Shown here: in pieces, positions 55,333 to 63,428 of the stretch
Layout of the letters: each line of letters begins with the position of its first letter
Position numbering within the stretch: position 1 is the first letter of the stretch
Assembly (NCBI GenBank): GCA_965659675.1
Contig: CBFHWY010000002.1
Span: forward strand, 1 to 64,000
Length of the DNA stretch: 64,000 nt
Source of the DNA: CBFHWY01 sp965659675
GTDB lineage: Bacteria; Bacteroidota; Bacteroidia; Flavobacteriales_G; Salibacteraceae
Direction: 5' to 3'
Translations under genes and position numbers: made by a program
Notes under the pieces: generated by a model
The model's database searches: none
The model's input: the letters and a program-made list of their open reading frames with translations, nothing else
Told to the model about the DNA's origin: nothing

Positions 55333-55905
55333 TCATATCTGGCCTCTCACGTACTTTTCTATGACCTCAGGGTAGAATCTATGCTCGAGTTTAAGCACTT
55401 TCTTACCTAGTTCTTCAGCGTCATCATGAGGTTCTATCTTCACTTTCTCCTGAAAAAGGATGCGTCCCTCATCATATTCTTCATTCACGAGATGAATGCT
55501 GATACCAGAGATGGGTTCTCCCGCTGCTATGACCGCTTTGTGCACATTCATACCATACATTCCCTTTCCTCCGAATTTTGGAAGAAGTGCTGGATGAATG
55601 TTCAGAATGTGATCTGGGTATTGCTCCAAAAGATGCCCAGGGATCTTTTTCATGTATCCAGCTAGTATCACATAATCCACCTTTAAGTCCTTTAGGTATG
55701 CGCCAAGTTTATTGGGGTCCTTTCTTTCTTCAGCATTAAAAGAACGGTGTTTAATCGCGTATTGCTCTGCGTACTTAAAGACTCCTGGCTCGGGGTTGTT
55801 ACTGCAGATACATACGATTTCAATGTCTTTGATGTCCTGGAAATGACGAATGATAGAGAAAGCATTACTTCCTCTGCCTGATGCGAAAATGGCCAATCGG
55901 GTCAT
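55333..55905 (-). CDS. purN: Phosphoribosylglycinamide formyltransferase
   Basis: Purine enzyme that formylates GAR with 10-formyl-THF. 190 aa. Visible: FASGRGSNAFSIIRHF, the YVILAGYMKKIP segment, NIHPALLPKFGGKGMYG (catalytic Asn and His) and SGISIHLVNEEYDEG (catalytic Asp). Convergent or alone; 39 bp from the divergent nitroreductase gene. Confidence 0.95.
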   Translation of the reverse strand: MTRLAIFASGRGSNAFSIIRHFQDIKDIEIVCICSNNPEPGVFKYAEQYAIKHRSFNAEERKDPNKLGAYLKDLKVDYVILAGYMKKIPGHLLEQYPDHILNIHPALLPKFGGKGMYGMNVHKAVIAAGEPISGISIHLVNEEYDEGRILFQEKVKIEPHDDAEELGKKVLKLEHRFYPEVIEKYVRGQI

Positions 55906-55917
55906 GCTTCAAAATTC

Positions 55918-55925
55918 TTAATTTG
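55918..55925 (+). promoter_or_regulatory. Candidate -7 box for the nitroreductase gene
   Basis: TTAATTTG, one base off TAnnTTTG, followed by CCGC, 19 bp before the ATG 55945. It lies in the 39-bp divergent gap with purN. Confidence 0.35.
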
Positions 55926-55944
55926 CCGCAAACAGTAGCCATTT

Positions 55945-56607
55945 ATGTCAGAAAATGCATTCATTCCTTTCGAAAGCCTCTCATATAGTGGAGATGAGGT
56001 AGCCGCTGAGGCCAGAAAATTCAGATCCTTTATGGAGAAAAGGCGCAGTGTTCGCGACTATTCTAAGAAAGAGATACCGAGATCGGTGATCGAAGATATC
56101 ATCATGACCGCTTCTTCAGCTCCTTCTGGAGCGAATAAACAGCCCTGGACCTTTTGTGCGATCTCAGATCCTGAGATGAAAAAGAAGATCAGAATGGCCG
56201 CTGAGAAAGAAGAACACGAGAATTACAAACACAGAATGAGCGATGAATGGCTGAAGGATCTTGCTCACCTCGGTACCGATGAGCACAAGGAGTTCCTGGA
56301 AGATGCGCCCTGGCTGATCGTGGTCATGAGGAAGACTTACGAGATAGAAGAGGGAAGTCGCAAGAATGTATATTATGTGAATGAATCGGTAGGTATAGCG
56401 GCTGGCATGCTGATCACAGCCATACACAAAGCGGGTTTGGTCACACTTACTCACACCCCGAGTCCCATGGGGTTTTTATCTCAAATTCTAGGGCGACCAA
56501 AAAATGAGAAACCCTTCTTATTGATGCCTGTGGGTTATCCAAAAGAGAAGGCAATGATCCCAAATATTGATAAAAAAGCTCTGGATGAGGTCAGCCAGTG
56601 GTATTGA
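55945..56607 (+). CDS. Nitroreductase family protein
   Basis: A 220-aa FMN-dependent oxidoreductase. EKRRSVRDYSKKEIP is the FMN phosphate-binding start; SSAPSGANKQPWTF and GIAAGMLITAIHKAGLVTLT are typical, as is the PVGYPKEKA ending. The insert EHENYKHRMSDEWLKDLAHL places it near the iodotyrosine-deiodinase-like branch. Substrate is not known. Convergent with the polyprenyl synthase, stop codons adjacent. Confidence 0.9.
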   Translation: MSENAFIPFESLSYSGDEVAAEARKFRSFMEKRRSVRDYSKKEIPRSVIEDIIMTASSAPSGANKQPWTFCAISDPEMKKKIRMAAEKEEHENYKHRMSDEWLKDLAHLGTDEHKEFLEDAPWLIVVMRKTYEIEEGSRKNVYYVNESVGIAAGMLITAIHKAGLVTLTHTPSPMGFLSQILGRPKNEKPFLLMPVGYPKEKAMIPNIDKKALDEVSQWY

Positions 56608-57591
56608 TCACTTCTCTCTTTCTACCGTATAGGTAACCAGTGTTTCCAGTGATCTTCTCGCCTCGGTTTCGGGTAATTGTGCAAGGATATCCAGCGAAGC
56701 CTGGGCATAATCATTCATTTGCCGGGTGGCGTATTCTATTCCTCCGCTTGCGGAAACTATCTCAACCACCTCAGCAACTTTCTGAAAATTCTGATTGTGG
56801 TTCTTCACGATGTTCACCATATGCTTGCGATCTGCTTTTGAACTGTGATTCAATGCGTAGATCAAAGGAAGAGTGGTTTTTCGTTCCTGAATGTCGATTC
56901 CAGTAGGTTTCCCGATATTCTTGCCTGCACCATAGTCAAAAAGGTCGTCTTTGATCTGAAATGCAATACCCACTTTTTCACCGAAATCGGCCATCAGCTT
57001 TTTGGTCTTTTCATCGGCATCAGCACTTAAGGCTCCGCTTTGGCAACATGCCACGATCAATGCTGCTGTTTTTTGACGAATGATCTCGAAGTATACTGAC
57101 TCATCGTAGTTCAGGGTTCGGGTCTTTTCCATTTGAAGCAGCTCCCCTTCACTCATGGCTTTTACTGCTGTGCTTACCACACGAAGCAATTCAAACTCAT
57201 TTGCATCGATGGCTCTTAAGAGTCCCTGCGAAAGCAAGTAGTCGCCAACAAGTACCGCCACTTTGTTTTTCCAAAGGGCATTCAGAGAAAAGAATCCGCG
57301 TCGCTCATTAGCATCATCCACCACATCATCGTGAACCAGGGTAGCAGTGTGAAGTAATTCAATGAGAGTTGCGGCGGTAAACGTGGAGTCGCTCACTTTC
57401 CCGCAGGCTTTTGCCGAAAGGAAAACGAACATAGGTCTGAGTTGCTTCCCTTTTCTTTTGATGATATAGTGCGTGATCCTATCGAGAAGAGGCACTTTAC
57501 TTTTCATCGCAAAGCGGAAGCGATGCTCAAATTCTTCCAATTCTTCCTGAATTGGAGCCTTTATGATCTCAACAGAGTTCAACTTATTCAC
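56608..57591 (-). CDS. Polyprenyl (octaprenyl-type) diphosphate synthase
   Basis: Trans-prenyltransferase, 327 aa, all helical, making the quinone side chain by adding IPP units. The two aspartate-rich motifs are clear: LVHDDVVDDANERRG (first) and QIKDDLFDYG (second), with GKQLRPMFVFLSA at the start. Bulky residue placement before the first motif suggests a medium/long product, likely menaquinone in Bacteroidota; this is inference. Last gene of a minus-strand operon after rlmN. Confidence 0.93.
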   Translation of the reverse strand: MNKLNSVEIIKAPIQEELEEFEHRFRFAMKSKVPLLDRITHYIIKRKGKQLRPMFVFLSAKACGKVSDSTFTAATLIELLHTATLVHDDVVDDANERRGFFSLNALWKNKVAVLVGDYLLSQGLLRAIDANEFELLRVVSTAVKAMSEGELLQMEKTRTLNYDESVYFEIIRQKTAALIVACCQSGALSADADEKTKKLMADFGEKVGIAFQIKDDLFDYGAGKNIGKPTGIDIQERKTTLPLIYALNHSSKADRKHMVNIVKNHNQNFQKVAEVVEIVSASGGIEYATRQMNDYAQASLDILAQLPETEARRSLETLVTYTVEREK

Positions 57592-57602
57592 TGTAGCTAT
57601 AA

Positions 57603-58661
57603 CTACATTTTGTTTGCCAGTTTGTTTTTATTCGCCAACTGACCGCAAGCGGCATCGATATCCTTGCCTCGACTTCTTCTGACCTTAGCTGTGATTCCTT
57701 TATCTTCAAGGTAGGCAGCAAAGCGGTCTACCTTTTTCTCATCTGCTTTCTCGAATTGGGCATCATCGATCGGATTGTATTCAATGATATTCACCTTGCT
57801 GGGGACCTTTCTGCAGAAGTTCACCAATTCTTTTGCGTCCTCTATAGAGTCGTTAAAATCCTTGAAGATGATGTACTCAAACGTAAGTCTGTTTTTTGTT
57901 TTGTCGAAGTAATAGTTGAGTGCCTCAGAGAGGGCGTCCAATGAGTTGCTCTTATTGATCGGCATGATCTCAGAGCGTTTTTTATCGTTTGCAGCATGTA
58001 AGGAGAGCGCAAGGTTGAACTTCACATTATCATCCCCTAATCTCTTGATCTGTTTGGCGATTCCTGCGGTTGAGACCGTAATGCGTTTTGGAGACATCCC
58101 CAAACCTTCTTCTGAGGTGATCTTTTCAACGGAAAGGAGTAAATTCTTGTAGTTCATGAGAGGTTCTCCCATCCCCATGTATACGATATTACTGAGAGGA
58201 ACTCCATAATTTTCTCTGGATATGCGATCCACAGCAACCACCTGATCATAGATCTCGCTAAAATGAAGGTCTCTCAGACGCTTGAGTTTTCCTGTTGCAC
58301 AGAAAGCACAACTTAAGCTACAACCCACTTGAGAGGATATACAGGCTGTTTTCCGACTATTGGTAGGAATGAGTACACTTTCGATCACCTTGCCATCGTA
58401 GGTGCGCATCGCACATTTAACCGTGCCGTCGTTGCTCAATTGGGTTTCACCGGTTTGCATAGCGCGGATCTCAAATCGGTCATTTAATCTCTCGCGCAAT
58501 GATTTGGAAAGGTTGGTCATTTCAGAAAAGTCCTGTGCCGACTTCTTCCACAGCCATTCCTGGATCTGTTTAGCACGAAAGGCCTTTTCATCCCATGCTT
58601 CGAGCTCCTTTTGGACCTTTTCTGGTGCTAATTCCCTGATATCATCCTTGTTGTGATCCAT
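57603..58661 (-). CDS. rlmN: 23S rRNA (adenine-2503) methyltransferase RlmN
   Basis: Radical-SAM enzyme that methylates A2503 of 23S rRNA and A37 of some tRNAs. 352 aa from ATG 58661 (MDHNKDDIRELAPEKV), which fits the promoter box just before it; a GTG at 58679 overlaps the ispD stop and is the alternative. The Fe-S cluster CxxxCxxC is in GCSLSCAFCATGKL; the second catalytic Cys is near the C-terminus in DAACGQL. The gene lies in the operon coiled-coil protein-ispD-rlmN-polyprenyl synthase. Confidence 0.95.
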   Translation of the reverse strand: MDHNKDDIRELAPEKVQKELEAWDEKAFRAKQIQEWLWKKSAQDFSEMTNLSKSLRERLNDRFEIRAMQTGETQLSNDGTVKCAMRTYDGKVIESVLIPTNSRKTACISSQVGCSLSCAFCATGKLKRLRDLHFSEIYDQVVAVDRISRENYGVPLSNIVYMGMGEPLMNYKNLLLSVEKITSEEGLGMSPKRITVSTAGIAKQIKRLGDDNVKFNLALSLHAANDKKRSEIMPINKSNSLDALSEALNYYFDKTKNRLTFEYIIFKDFNDSIEDAKELVNFCRKVPSKVNIIEYNPIDDAQFEKADEKKVDRFAAYLEDKGITAKVRRSRGKDIDAACGQLANKNKLANKM

Positions 58662-58666
58662 TGCGG

Positions 58667-58674
58667 CAAAGGTA
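58667..58674 (-). promoter_or_regulatory. Candidate internal -7 box before rlmN
   Basis: On the minus strand TACCTTTG followed by CCGC, ending 5 bp before the rlmN ATG. The same TACCTTTGCCGC string precedes sulP at 1038. It suggests a leaderless internal promoter inside the operon. Confidence 0.45.
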
Positions 58675-58678
58675 GTCA

Positions 58679-59350
58679 CTAAAAGCCCGAATTCACCAAT
58701 ACTTCTGCGATCATAAGATCATAGGGGGTGGTTATCTTGATATTTTCTTCATTTCCATCCACACAGTGCACCTCAAAGCCAGCAGATTCAGCCACTGTAG
58801 CATCATCCGTGAATTGATCTGTATAGCTTTGTTTAAAGGACTCTTCTAAAACTTCAGCTCTGAAGCATTGAGGAGTTTGCACGGCAACTATGCTCGACCG
58901 GTCGAGGGCTTTAGAGTGCTTGCCTTTGATCTCTCGGAGGGAAGACTTCATTGGGTAAACGGGAACGACTGCCTCGTGTTCTTCCAGTGCAGAAAAGCAG
59001 AACTCAAGAGTACGCTTGCTAACCAACGGCCTTACTGCATCGTGAATGCCTATGTGTTTTGCCTTTTTGATCTGGCTCAAACCATTTTGGACCGAATGAA
59101 AACGGGTTTTTCCTCCAGTACAAGTTTGGATGTTTTGTTCTGCCAGGAATTTTGATTGAATCCCTTTCCAACGTGATTCATCACTGGACGGTATCACAAG
59201 TACAAGTTCCACTTCAGGGTCAAACTCCAGAAATTTTTTGATGGTGCGCACGATGATCGGTTCACCGCAAAGGTCCAAATACTGTTTGGGTAGAGAAGTA
59301 CCCATCCTGCTGCCAGATCCCCCGGCTACGATTACCACGCCTCTGTTCAT
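58679..59350 (-). CDS. ispD: 2-C-methyl-D-erythritol 4-phosphate cytidylyltransferase
   Basis: MEP-pathway enzyme that joins CTP and MEP, supplying isoprenoid precursors for the polyprenyl synthase in the same operon. 223 aa. Visible: VIVAGGSGSRMGTSLPKQYL (CTP loop with Arg and Lys), IHDAVRPLVS and the ending DGNEENIKITTPYDLMIAE. Start overlaps the upstream coiled-coil gene stop as TGATG. Confidence 0.96.
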   Translation of the reverse strand: MNRGVVIVAGGSGSRMGTSLPKQYLDLCGEPIIVRTIKKFLEFDPEVELVLVIPSSDESRWKGIQSKFLAEQNIQTCTGGKTRFHSVQNGLSQIKKAKHIGIHDAVRPLVSKRTLEFCFSALEEHEAVVPVYPMKSSLREIKGKHSKALDRSSIVAVQTPQCFRAEVLEESFKQSYTDQFTDDATVAESAGFEVHCVDGNEENIKITTPYDLMIAEVLVNSGF

Positions 59351-60279
59351 CAGGATTTATTTTTTTGATGCTTTTTCAGATCTTTTTCAGCGTCTTTAAG
59401 CTTGTCGCGGATGCGATCGCGTTGTTTTCGAAGAGATTTTTGTCGACTCCGAGCATCATTTGGCGTGACTTTCCCTTTTCTGATTTTCTTGTCCAATCTG
59501 CGTTGATCTTTTTCAACTCCTTCCAGCTGGTCTCTGTACTTATCTACCTTCTTTTCGTACTTCTTGAGTTGCTTTTTCCATTTGTCCAGTTCTTTCTGAG
59601 CCTCCTCTTTCTCTTCTTGCTTTTCTTCTTTCTCCTCCTCCTTTTTCTCTTCCTTATCTTCTTGCTTTTCGTTGTATTCTTCCCGGAGTTTTTCTTTTTG
59701 TTTGATCTCCGCCTGTTCTTTGTTATAGGCTCTTTCTCTTTCCTTAAAGACATTATCTGCCCTTTCCCCAACTCTTTTATTTGCGAGATTTCCGGCGATC
59801 AGCATCACGTTGATCGGAGCCAGCTTAATGGAGCCTGAGAGTTTTTCTTTTTCAACTGATTTGATTCGATTAAGGTATTTGTCATACATGAGAAATTCCG
59901 TGGCAAAATCCGCTCTCAGTTTGGCGTTGCCTTCTTGAGCTTCGTCAATGCGCTGCTGCTCAGATAAACTAAGCTCTTCAAGTTCGAGCTCGTAGTTGTA
60001 ATCGACATCCAACTCTTTCAGGTAAATGATGTAGCGTTTGTATTCACTGGGAGGAATGACCAAACTGATCTCAAGGTCTGGATTTGTTTCCAACTTCAGT
60101 TTCATGATGCCTTTCTCATCACTGGTGAGCTCTGAGACCTTTTCCTTCTTCAGCCATATTTCAGCTTTTAACCCAGATACTGGTTCTCCAGCATGAGTCA
60201 GCTCCAGGTGGAGGTTGAAAGGTTGAGCGCATAAGCCAGAGACCATGATCAGGTTCAAAAGGATAGTCAATAACTTCAT
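59350..60279 (-). CDS. Exported protein with beta domain and long charged coiled coil
   Basis: Unrecognised 309-aa protein. Signal peptide MKLLTILLNLIMVSGLCAQP. Residues 20-105 look like a small beta-sandwich (ELTHAGEPVSGLKAEIWLKK, SDEKGIMKLKLETNPDLEIS), as in transthyretin-like domains. Residues 185-309 are an extremely charged Lys/Glu helix (EEKKEEEKEEKQEEKEEAQ, then KWKKQLKKYEKKVDK), a probable coiled coil or single alpha-helix. No cleavage or anchor motif is seen. It is the first gene before ispD and is coupled to it (TGATG). Function unknown; a periplasmic spacer is a guess. Confidence 0.7.
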   Translation of the reverse strand: MKLLTILLNLIMVSGLCAQPFNLHLELTHAGEPVSGLKAEIWLKKEKVSELTSDEKGIMKLKLETNPDLEISLVIPPSEYKRYIIYLKELDVDYNYELELEELSLSEQQRIDEAQEGNAKLRADFATEFLMYDKYLNRIKSVEKEKLSGSIKLAPINVMLIAGNLANKRVGERADNVFKERERAYNKEQAEIKQKEKLREEYNEKQEDKEEKKEEEKEEKQEEKEEAQKELDKWKKQLKKYEKKVDKYRDQLEGVEKDQRRLDKKIRKGKVTPNDARSRQKSLRKQRDRIRDKLKDAEKDLKKHQKNKS

Positions 60280-60331
60280 ACTACAAAGCTATGATTTCTG
60301 CATGCTGTTTCGCGCGTCAAGGCTAAGAGAA

Positions 60332-60339
60332 TATATTTG
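60332..60339 (+). promoter_or_regulatory. Candidate promoter (-7 box) for kbl
   Basis: TATATTTG matches TAnnTTTG. TTTC at 60308 lies about 20 bp upstream as a possible -33. The ATG at 60358 is 18 bp downstream. Confidence 0.5.
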
Positions 60340-60357
60340 CAGGAAGAAGACAATGTT

Positions 60358-61548
60358 ATGTACGGATCGATCAAAGAAACACTTCAAAAGGAATTAAAGG
60401 AAATAGACGAAGCAGGTCTGTTTAAAAGAGAAAGGGTGATCACCTCTGAGCAAGGGGCAGAGATCAGTGTTGAGGGCGGAAAGAAGGTTCTGAACTTCTG
60501 TTCAAACAACTACCTCGGCTTATCATCCCACCCAAAAGTGAAAGAAGCTGCGAAGGCAGCGATCGACAGCCATGGTTTTGGGATGTCGTCTGTGAGATTC
60601 ATCTGTGGTACACAGGATATTCACAAGGAGCTTGAGCAGAAGATCGCAGATTTCCACGAAACAGAAGACACCATTCTATATGCAGCCGCATTTGATGCAA
60701 ATGGTGGAGTATTTGAACCTCTTTTAGGTCCGGAAGACGCGATCATTAGCGATGCTTTGAATCACGCCTCAATTATTGATGGAGTGCGACTGTGTAAAGC
60801 GCAGCGTTTCAGATATGCCAACAATGACATGGCCGATCTGGAGGAAAAGTTAAAGGAAGCCGAAGGTGCAAGGTTCAAGATCATCGTAACCGATGGCGTA
60901 TTCTCGATGGACGGATATGTTGCTCAATTGGATAAGATCTGCGACCTGGCCGATAAATATGATGCAATGGTGATGATCGATGAATGCCACTCTACTGGAT
61001 TCATTGGATCCACGGGAAGAGGAAGTATGGAGTTGAGAAATGTGATGGGTCGTATTGATATCATCACGGGCACTCTGGGTAAAGCCCTTGGAGGTGCCAT
61101 GGGCGGATTCACCACCGGAAAAAAAGAGATCATAGAGATCTTACGTCAACGTTCCAGACCTTACTTGTTCAGTAATAGTTTGGCGCCTTCTATCGTTGGG
61201 GCAAGCATTGCTGTTTTTGATCTTCTGAGCGAGACCACTGAGCTTCGCGATAAGCTGGAATGGAATGTGAATTACTTTAAAGAAGGCATTAAAAGTGCTG
61301 GGTTTGACATCAAGGATGGTGAAAGTGCGATCGTACCGATCATGCTTTATGATGCTAAACTTTCTCAGGACTTTGCCGATCGCTTGTTGGAAGAGGGTGT
61401 TTACGTGATCGGATTCTTCTATCCAGTTGTGCCTAAAGAGCAGGCCAGGATAAGGGTTCAGCTATCTGCAGCACACTCAAAGGAGCAGCTCGATAAGGCT
61501 ATAGCAGCCTTCAAAAAAGTGGGAAAAGAGCTTGACGTGATCAGCTAG
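60358..61548 (+). CDS. kbl: Glycine C-acetyltransferase (2-amino-3-ketobutyrate CoA ligase)
   Basis: PLP enzyme of threonine breakdown that splits 2-amino-3-ketobutyrate into glycine and acetyl-CoA. 396 aa from ATG 60358 (MYGSIKETLQKELKEIDEAG); a TTG at 60337 would fall in the promoter region. Motifs: NFCSNNYLGLSSHPKVK, DECHSTGFIG, and the PLP lysine in TGTLGKALGGAMGGF. Related to KBL/SPT alpha-oxoamine synthases; the N-terminus favours KBL. The threonine dehydrogenase partner is not here. Confidence 0.9.
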   Translation: MYGSIKETLQKELKEIDEAGLFKRERVITSEQGAEISVEGGKKVLNFCSNNYLGLSSHPKVKEAAKAAIDSHGFGMSSVRFICGTQDIHKELEQKIADFHETEDTILYAAAFDANGGVFEPLLGPEDAIISDALNHASIIDGVRLCKAQRFRYANNDMADLEEKLKEAEGARFKIIVTDGVFSMDGYVAQLDKICDLADKYDAMVMIDECHSTGFIGSTGRGSMELRNVMGRIDIITGTLGKALGGAMGGFTTGKKEIIEILRQRSRPYLFSNSLAPSIVGASIAVFDLLSETTELRDKLEWNVNYFKEGIKSAGFDIKDGESAIVPIMLYDAKLSQDFADRLLEEGVYVIGFFYPVVPKEQARIRVQLSAAHSKEQLDKAIAAFKKVGKELDVIS

Positions 61549-61582
61549 TCTGAGTCCTGTCGATTTTTTTCACTTTTTCCTA

Positions 61583-61613
61583 TTGGCTTTTAGTCAAATA
61601 AGTTATATCTTCG
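61583..61613 (+). promoter_or_regulatory. Promoter of rplM-rpsI
   Basis: TTGG at 61583 and TATCTTCG at 61606-61613 are separated by exactly 19 bp, the spacing of the Bacteroidota sigma-A promoter (TTTG-N19-TAnnTTTG). It is the best promoter match in the window. Confidence 0.65.
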
Positions 61614-61666
61614 CAGCCCCTTTTTTAGGGCTGTTTCGATTGATAATCAGCTAAAAGCTAGAAAAA
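61614..61666 (+). promoter_or_regulatory. Possible structured leader of rplM
   Basis: CAGCCC (61614) and GGGCTG (61628) form a 6-bp stem around an 8-base T-rich loop; a short AGCTAAAAGCT hairpin follows before the TTG start. Ribosomal L13 leaders have been described in Bacteroidia, and this is the expected place. The first arm may lie at or before the transcription start, so the fold in RNA is uncertain. Confidence 0.3.
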
Positions 61667-62122
61667 TTGAATAATACAAGTTACAAAACAGTATCTCAAA
61701 GGAAAGAAGACGTTCAGAAGAACTGGGTTCTTGTTGACGCTTCAGATGAGATTTTAGGACGCCTTGCGTCGAAAGTTGCCTTCATTCTAAGAGGCAAGCA
61801 CAAGGCAAGTTTCACTCCACATATTGATGGTGGCGATCATGTTGTGGTCATTAATGCCGACAAGGTGAAGCTTAGCGGTTTGAAAGCCGAACAGAAGAAA
61901 TACATTCACCACACAGGCTATCCTGGGGGTCAGAGAGAAACAAGTTTCGAAGACCAGATGAAAAAGGATTCTACCAAGGTGATCGAAAAAGCGGTGAAGG
62001 GAATGCTTCCAAGAAACACGCTCGGAAGAGAGATCTTTAGAAGTCTTCACGTATATGCCGGTGCTGAGCACAAGCACGAAGGTCAGAACCCCAAAGCCAT
62101 CAAACTAAACGATATTAAATAA
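61667..62122 (+). CDS. rplM: 50S ribosomal protein L13
   Basis: Large-subunit protein, 151 aa, an early assembly protein. Start is TTG at 61667 (reads MNNTSYKTVSQRKED); no ATG is in frame before the conserved NWVLVDASDEILGRLASKVA. GYPGGQRE and GMLPRNTLGREIFRSLHVYAG are hallmark segments. rpsI follows by 3 bp, the universal pairing. Slightly long C-terminus (HEGQNPKAIKLNDIK). Confidence 0.97.
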   Translation: MNNTSYKTVSQRKEDVQKNWVLVDASDEILGRLASKVAFILRGKHKASFTPHIDGGDHVVVINADKVKLSGLKAEQKKYIHHTGYPGGQRETSFEDQMKKDSTKVIEKAVKGMLPRNTLGREIFRSLHVYAGAEHKHEGQNPKAIKLNDIK

Positions 62123-62125
62123 GTT

Positions 62126-62512
62126 ATGGAAGGAGTAAACGCTTTAGGAAGAAGAAAGAACGCGATCGCTCGTGTGAATCTTCAAAAAGGCAAAGGAAAG
62201 ATTGTGATCAACAATCGCGAACTTAAAGAGTACTTTACAAACGAAGTGCTTTACGATGCGGTAACAAAGCCTTTCCAGCTTACCGACACAGAAAAGAAAT
62301 ACGACGTGCGCGTGCTTGTAAGAGGCGGTGGAATCAGCGGTCAGGCCGGAGCCATCAGTCTTGGTATCTCAAGAGCACTCGTAAAGATCGATGAAGAGAA
62401 TAAACCTGCTCTCAAAGCAGAGGGATTGATGACTCGTGATCCAAGAATGGTGGAAAGAAAGAAGCCAGGTCAGAAGAAAGCGAGAAAGAAATTCCAGTTC
62501 AGCAAGCGTTAA
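62126..62512 (+). CDS. rpsI: 30S ribosomal protein S9
   Basis: Small-subunit protein with a C-terminal tail that reaches the P-site tRNA. 128 aa. ALGRRKNAIARV, GGGISGQAGAISLGISRAL and the basic ending KKPGQKKARKKFQFSKR (final Lys-Arg) are universal. Forms an operon with rplM, 3 bp apart. Confidence 0.98.
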   Translation: MEGVNALGRRKNAIARVNLQKGKGKIVINNRELKEYFTNEVLYDAVTKPFQLTDTEKKYDVRVLVRGGGISGQAGAISLGISRALVKIDEENKPALKAEGLMTRDPRMVERKKPGQKKARKKFQFSKR

Positions 62513-62535
62513 TCAGCTGATTTGTTTAGTATCCA

Positions 62536-62575
62536 AACTTCCGGGACGCGTGAAATTCACAACTACCCGGGGGTT
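62536..62575 (+). promoter_or_regulatory. Structured leader/attenuator before rpsB
   Basis: AACTTCCGGG pairs with CCCGGGGGTT over 10 bp (two G-T pairs), with an inner GTGA-AAT-TCAC stem. The compact fold lies 24 bp after rpsI and 36 bp before rpsB. No U-tract follows, so an autoregulatory S2-binding leader is as likely as a terminator. Confidence 0.45.
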
Positions 62576-62610
62576 GCTTAATTCCAGGAAAGTAAACTCA
62601 ATATAAATCA

Positions 62611-63399
62611 ATGTCAAGAACAAATTACAAAGAACTATTAGAAGCAGGTGTACACTTTGGACACCTCAAAAGAAAGTGGGATCCAGCTATGGCTCCATAT
62701 ATCTTCATGGAGAAGAATGGGATCCACATTATCGACCTTCACAAAACGCAAGCAAAACTTGAAGAGGCTGCAAATGCACTGAAGCAAGTTGCTGCGAGTG
62801 GAAAGAAGGTACTTTTTGTCGCTACAAAAAAGCAGGCAAGAGATATCATCGTTGAGCGCGTTGAGAAGCTGAACATGCCCTACATTACTGAAAGATGGAC
62901 AGGTGGTATGTTGACCAACTTCGTAACGATCCGTAAAGCCATTCGCAAAATGGATTCGATCGATAAGTTGTTGGAGAATGAAGAGGCAGATAACCTGAAT
63001 AAAAAGGAAAGACTCTTCCTTTCTCGTCAGCGCGAGAAACTCAATAAGAACCTTGGTTCGATCAAGGACCTAACTCGTCTTCCAGCTGCGATCTTCATCG
63101 TAGATTGTAAGAAAGAGAACATCGCCGTTGCTGAAGCTAAAAAGCTGAACATCCCGATCTTTGCAATGGTTGATACGAACACTAACCCAACACATATCGA
63201 TTTTCCTATTCCATCAAATGATGATGCTGCGAAATCAATCGATAAGGTATTGGAGGTGATCACTGAGGCGATTCGCGAAGGACTTGAAGAAAGAAGTCAG
63301 ATAAAAGCGAAGAAATCTGAAGCTAAGGATAAGAAAGCCGAAAGCAAAGAGGAGAAGAAAGCTGAAGCTCCAAAAGAGGTCAGCGAAGAAGCCAAATAA
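62611..63399 (+). CDS. rpsB: 30S ribosomal protein S2
   Basis: Small-subunit protein needed for S1 binding, 262 aa. Visible: LLEAGVHFGHLKRKWDPAM, RWTGGMLTNFVTIRKAIRKM, PAAIFIVDCKKENIAVAEAK and VDTNTNPTHIDFPIPSNDDA. The last 35 residues (SEAKDKKAESKEEKKAEAPK) are a charged Lys/Glu/Ala tail not found in E. coli S2 but common in Bacteroidota. tsf follows 29 bp later, as in most bacteria. Confidence 0.98.
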   Translation: MSRTNYKELLEAGVHFGHLKRKWDPAMAPYIFMEKNGIHIIDLHKTQAKLEEAANALKQVAASGKKVLFVATKKQARDIIVERVEKLNMPYITERWTGGMLTNFVTIRKAIRKMDSIDKLLENEEADNLNKKERLFLSRQREKLNKNLGSIKDLTRLPAAIFIVDCKKENIAVAEAKKLNIPIFAMVDTNTNPTHIDFPIPSNDDAAKSIDKVLEVITEAIREGLEERSQIKAKKSEAKDKKAESKEEKKAEAPKEVSEEAK

Positions 63400-63428
63400 T
63401 TTCTAGAATCATTTAATACTCATTTATT

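Noticed and set aside
59365..59838. 157-codon open frame opposite the coiled-coil gene
   Set aside because: A Leu/Phe-rich mirror of the Lys/Glu codons on the other strand; no start context and no plausible protein.
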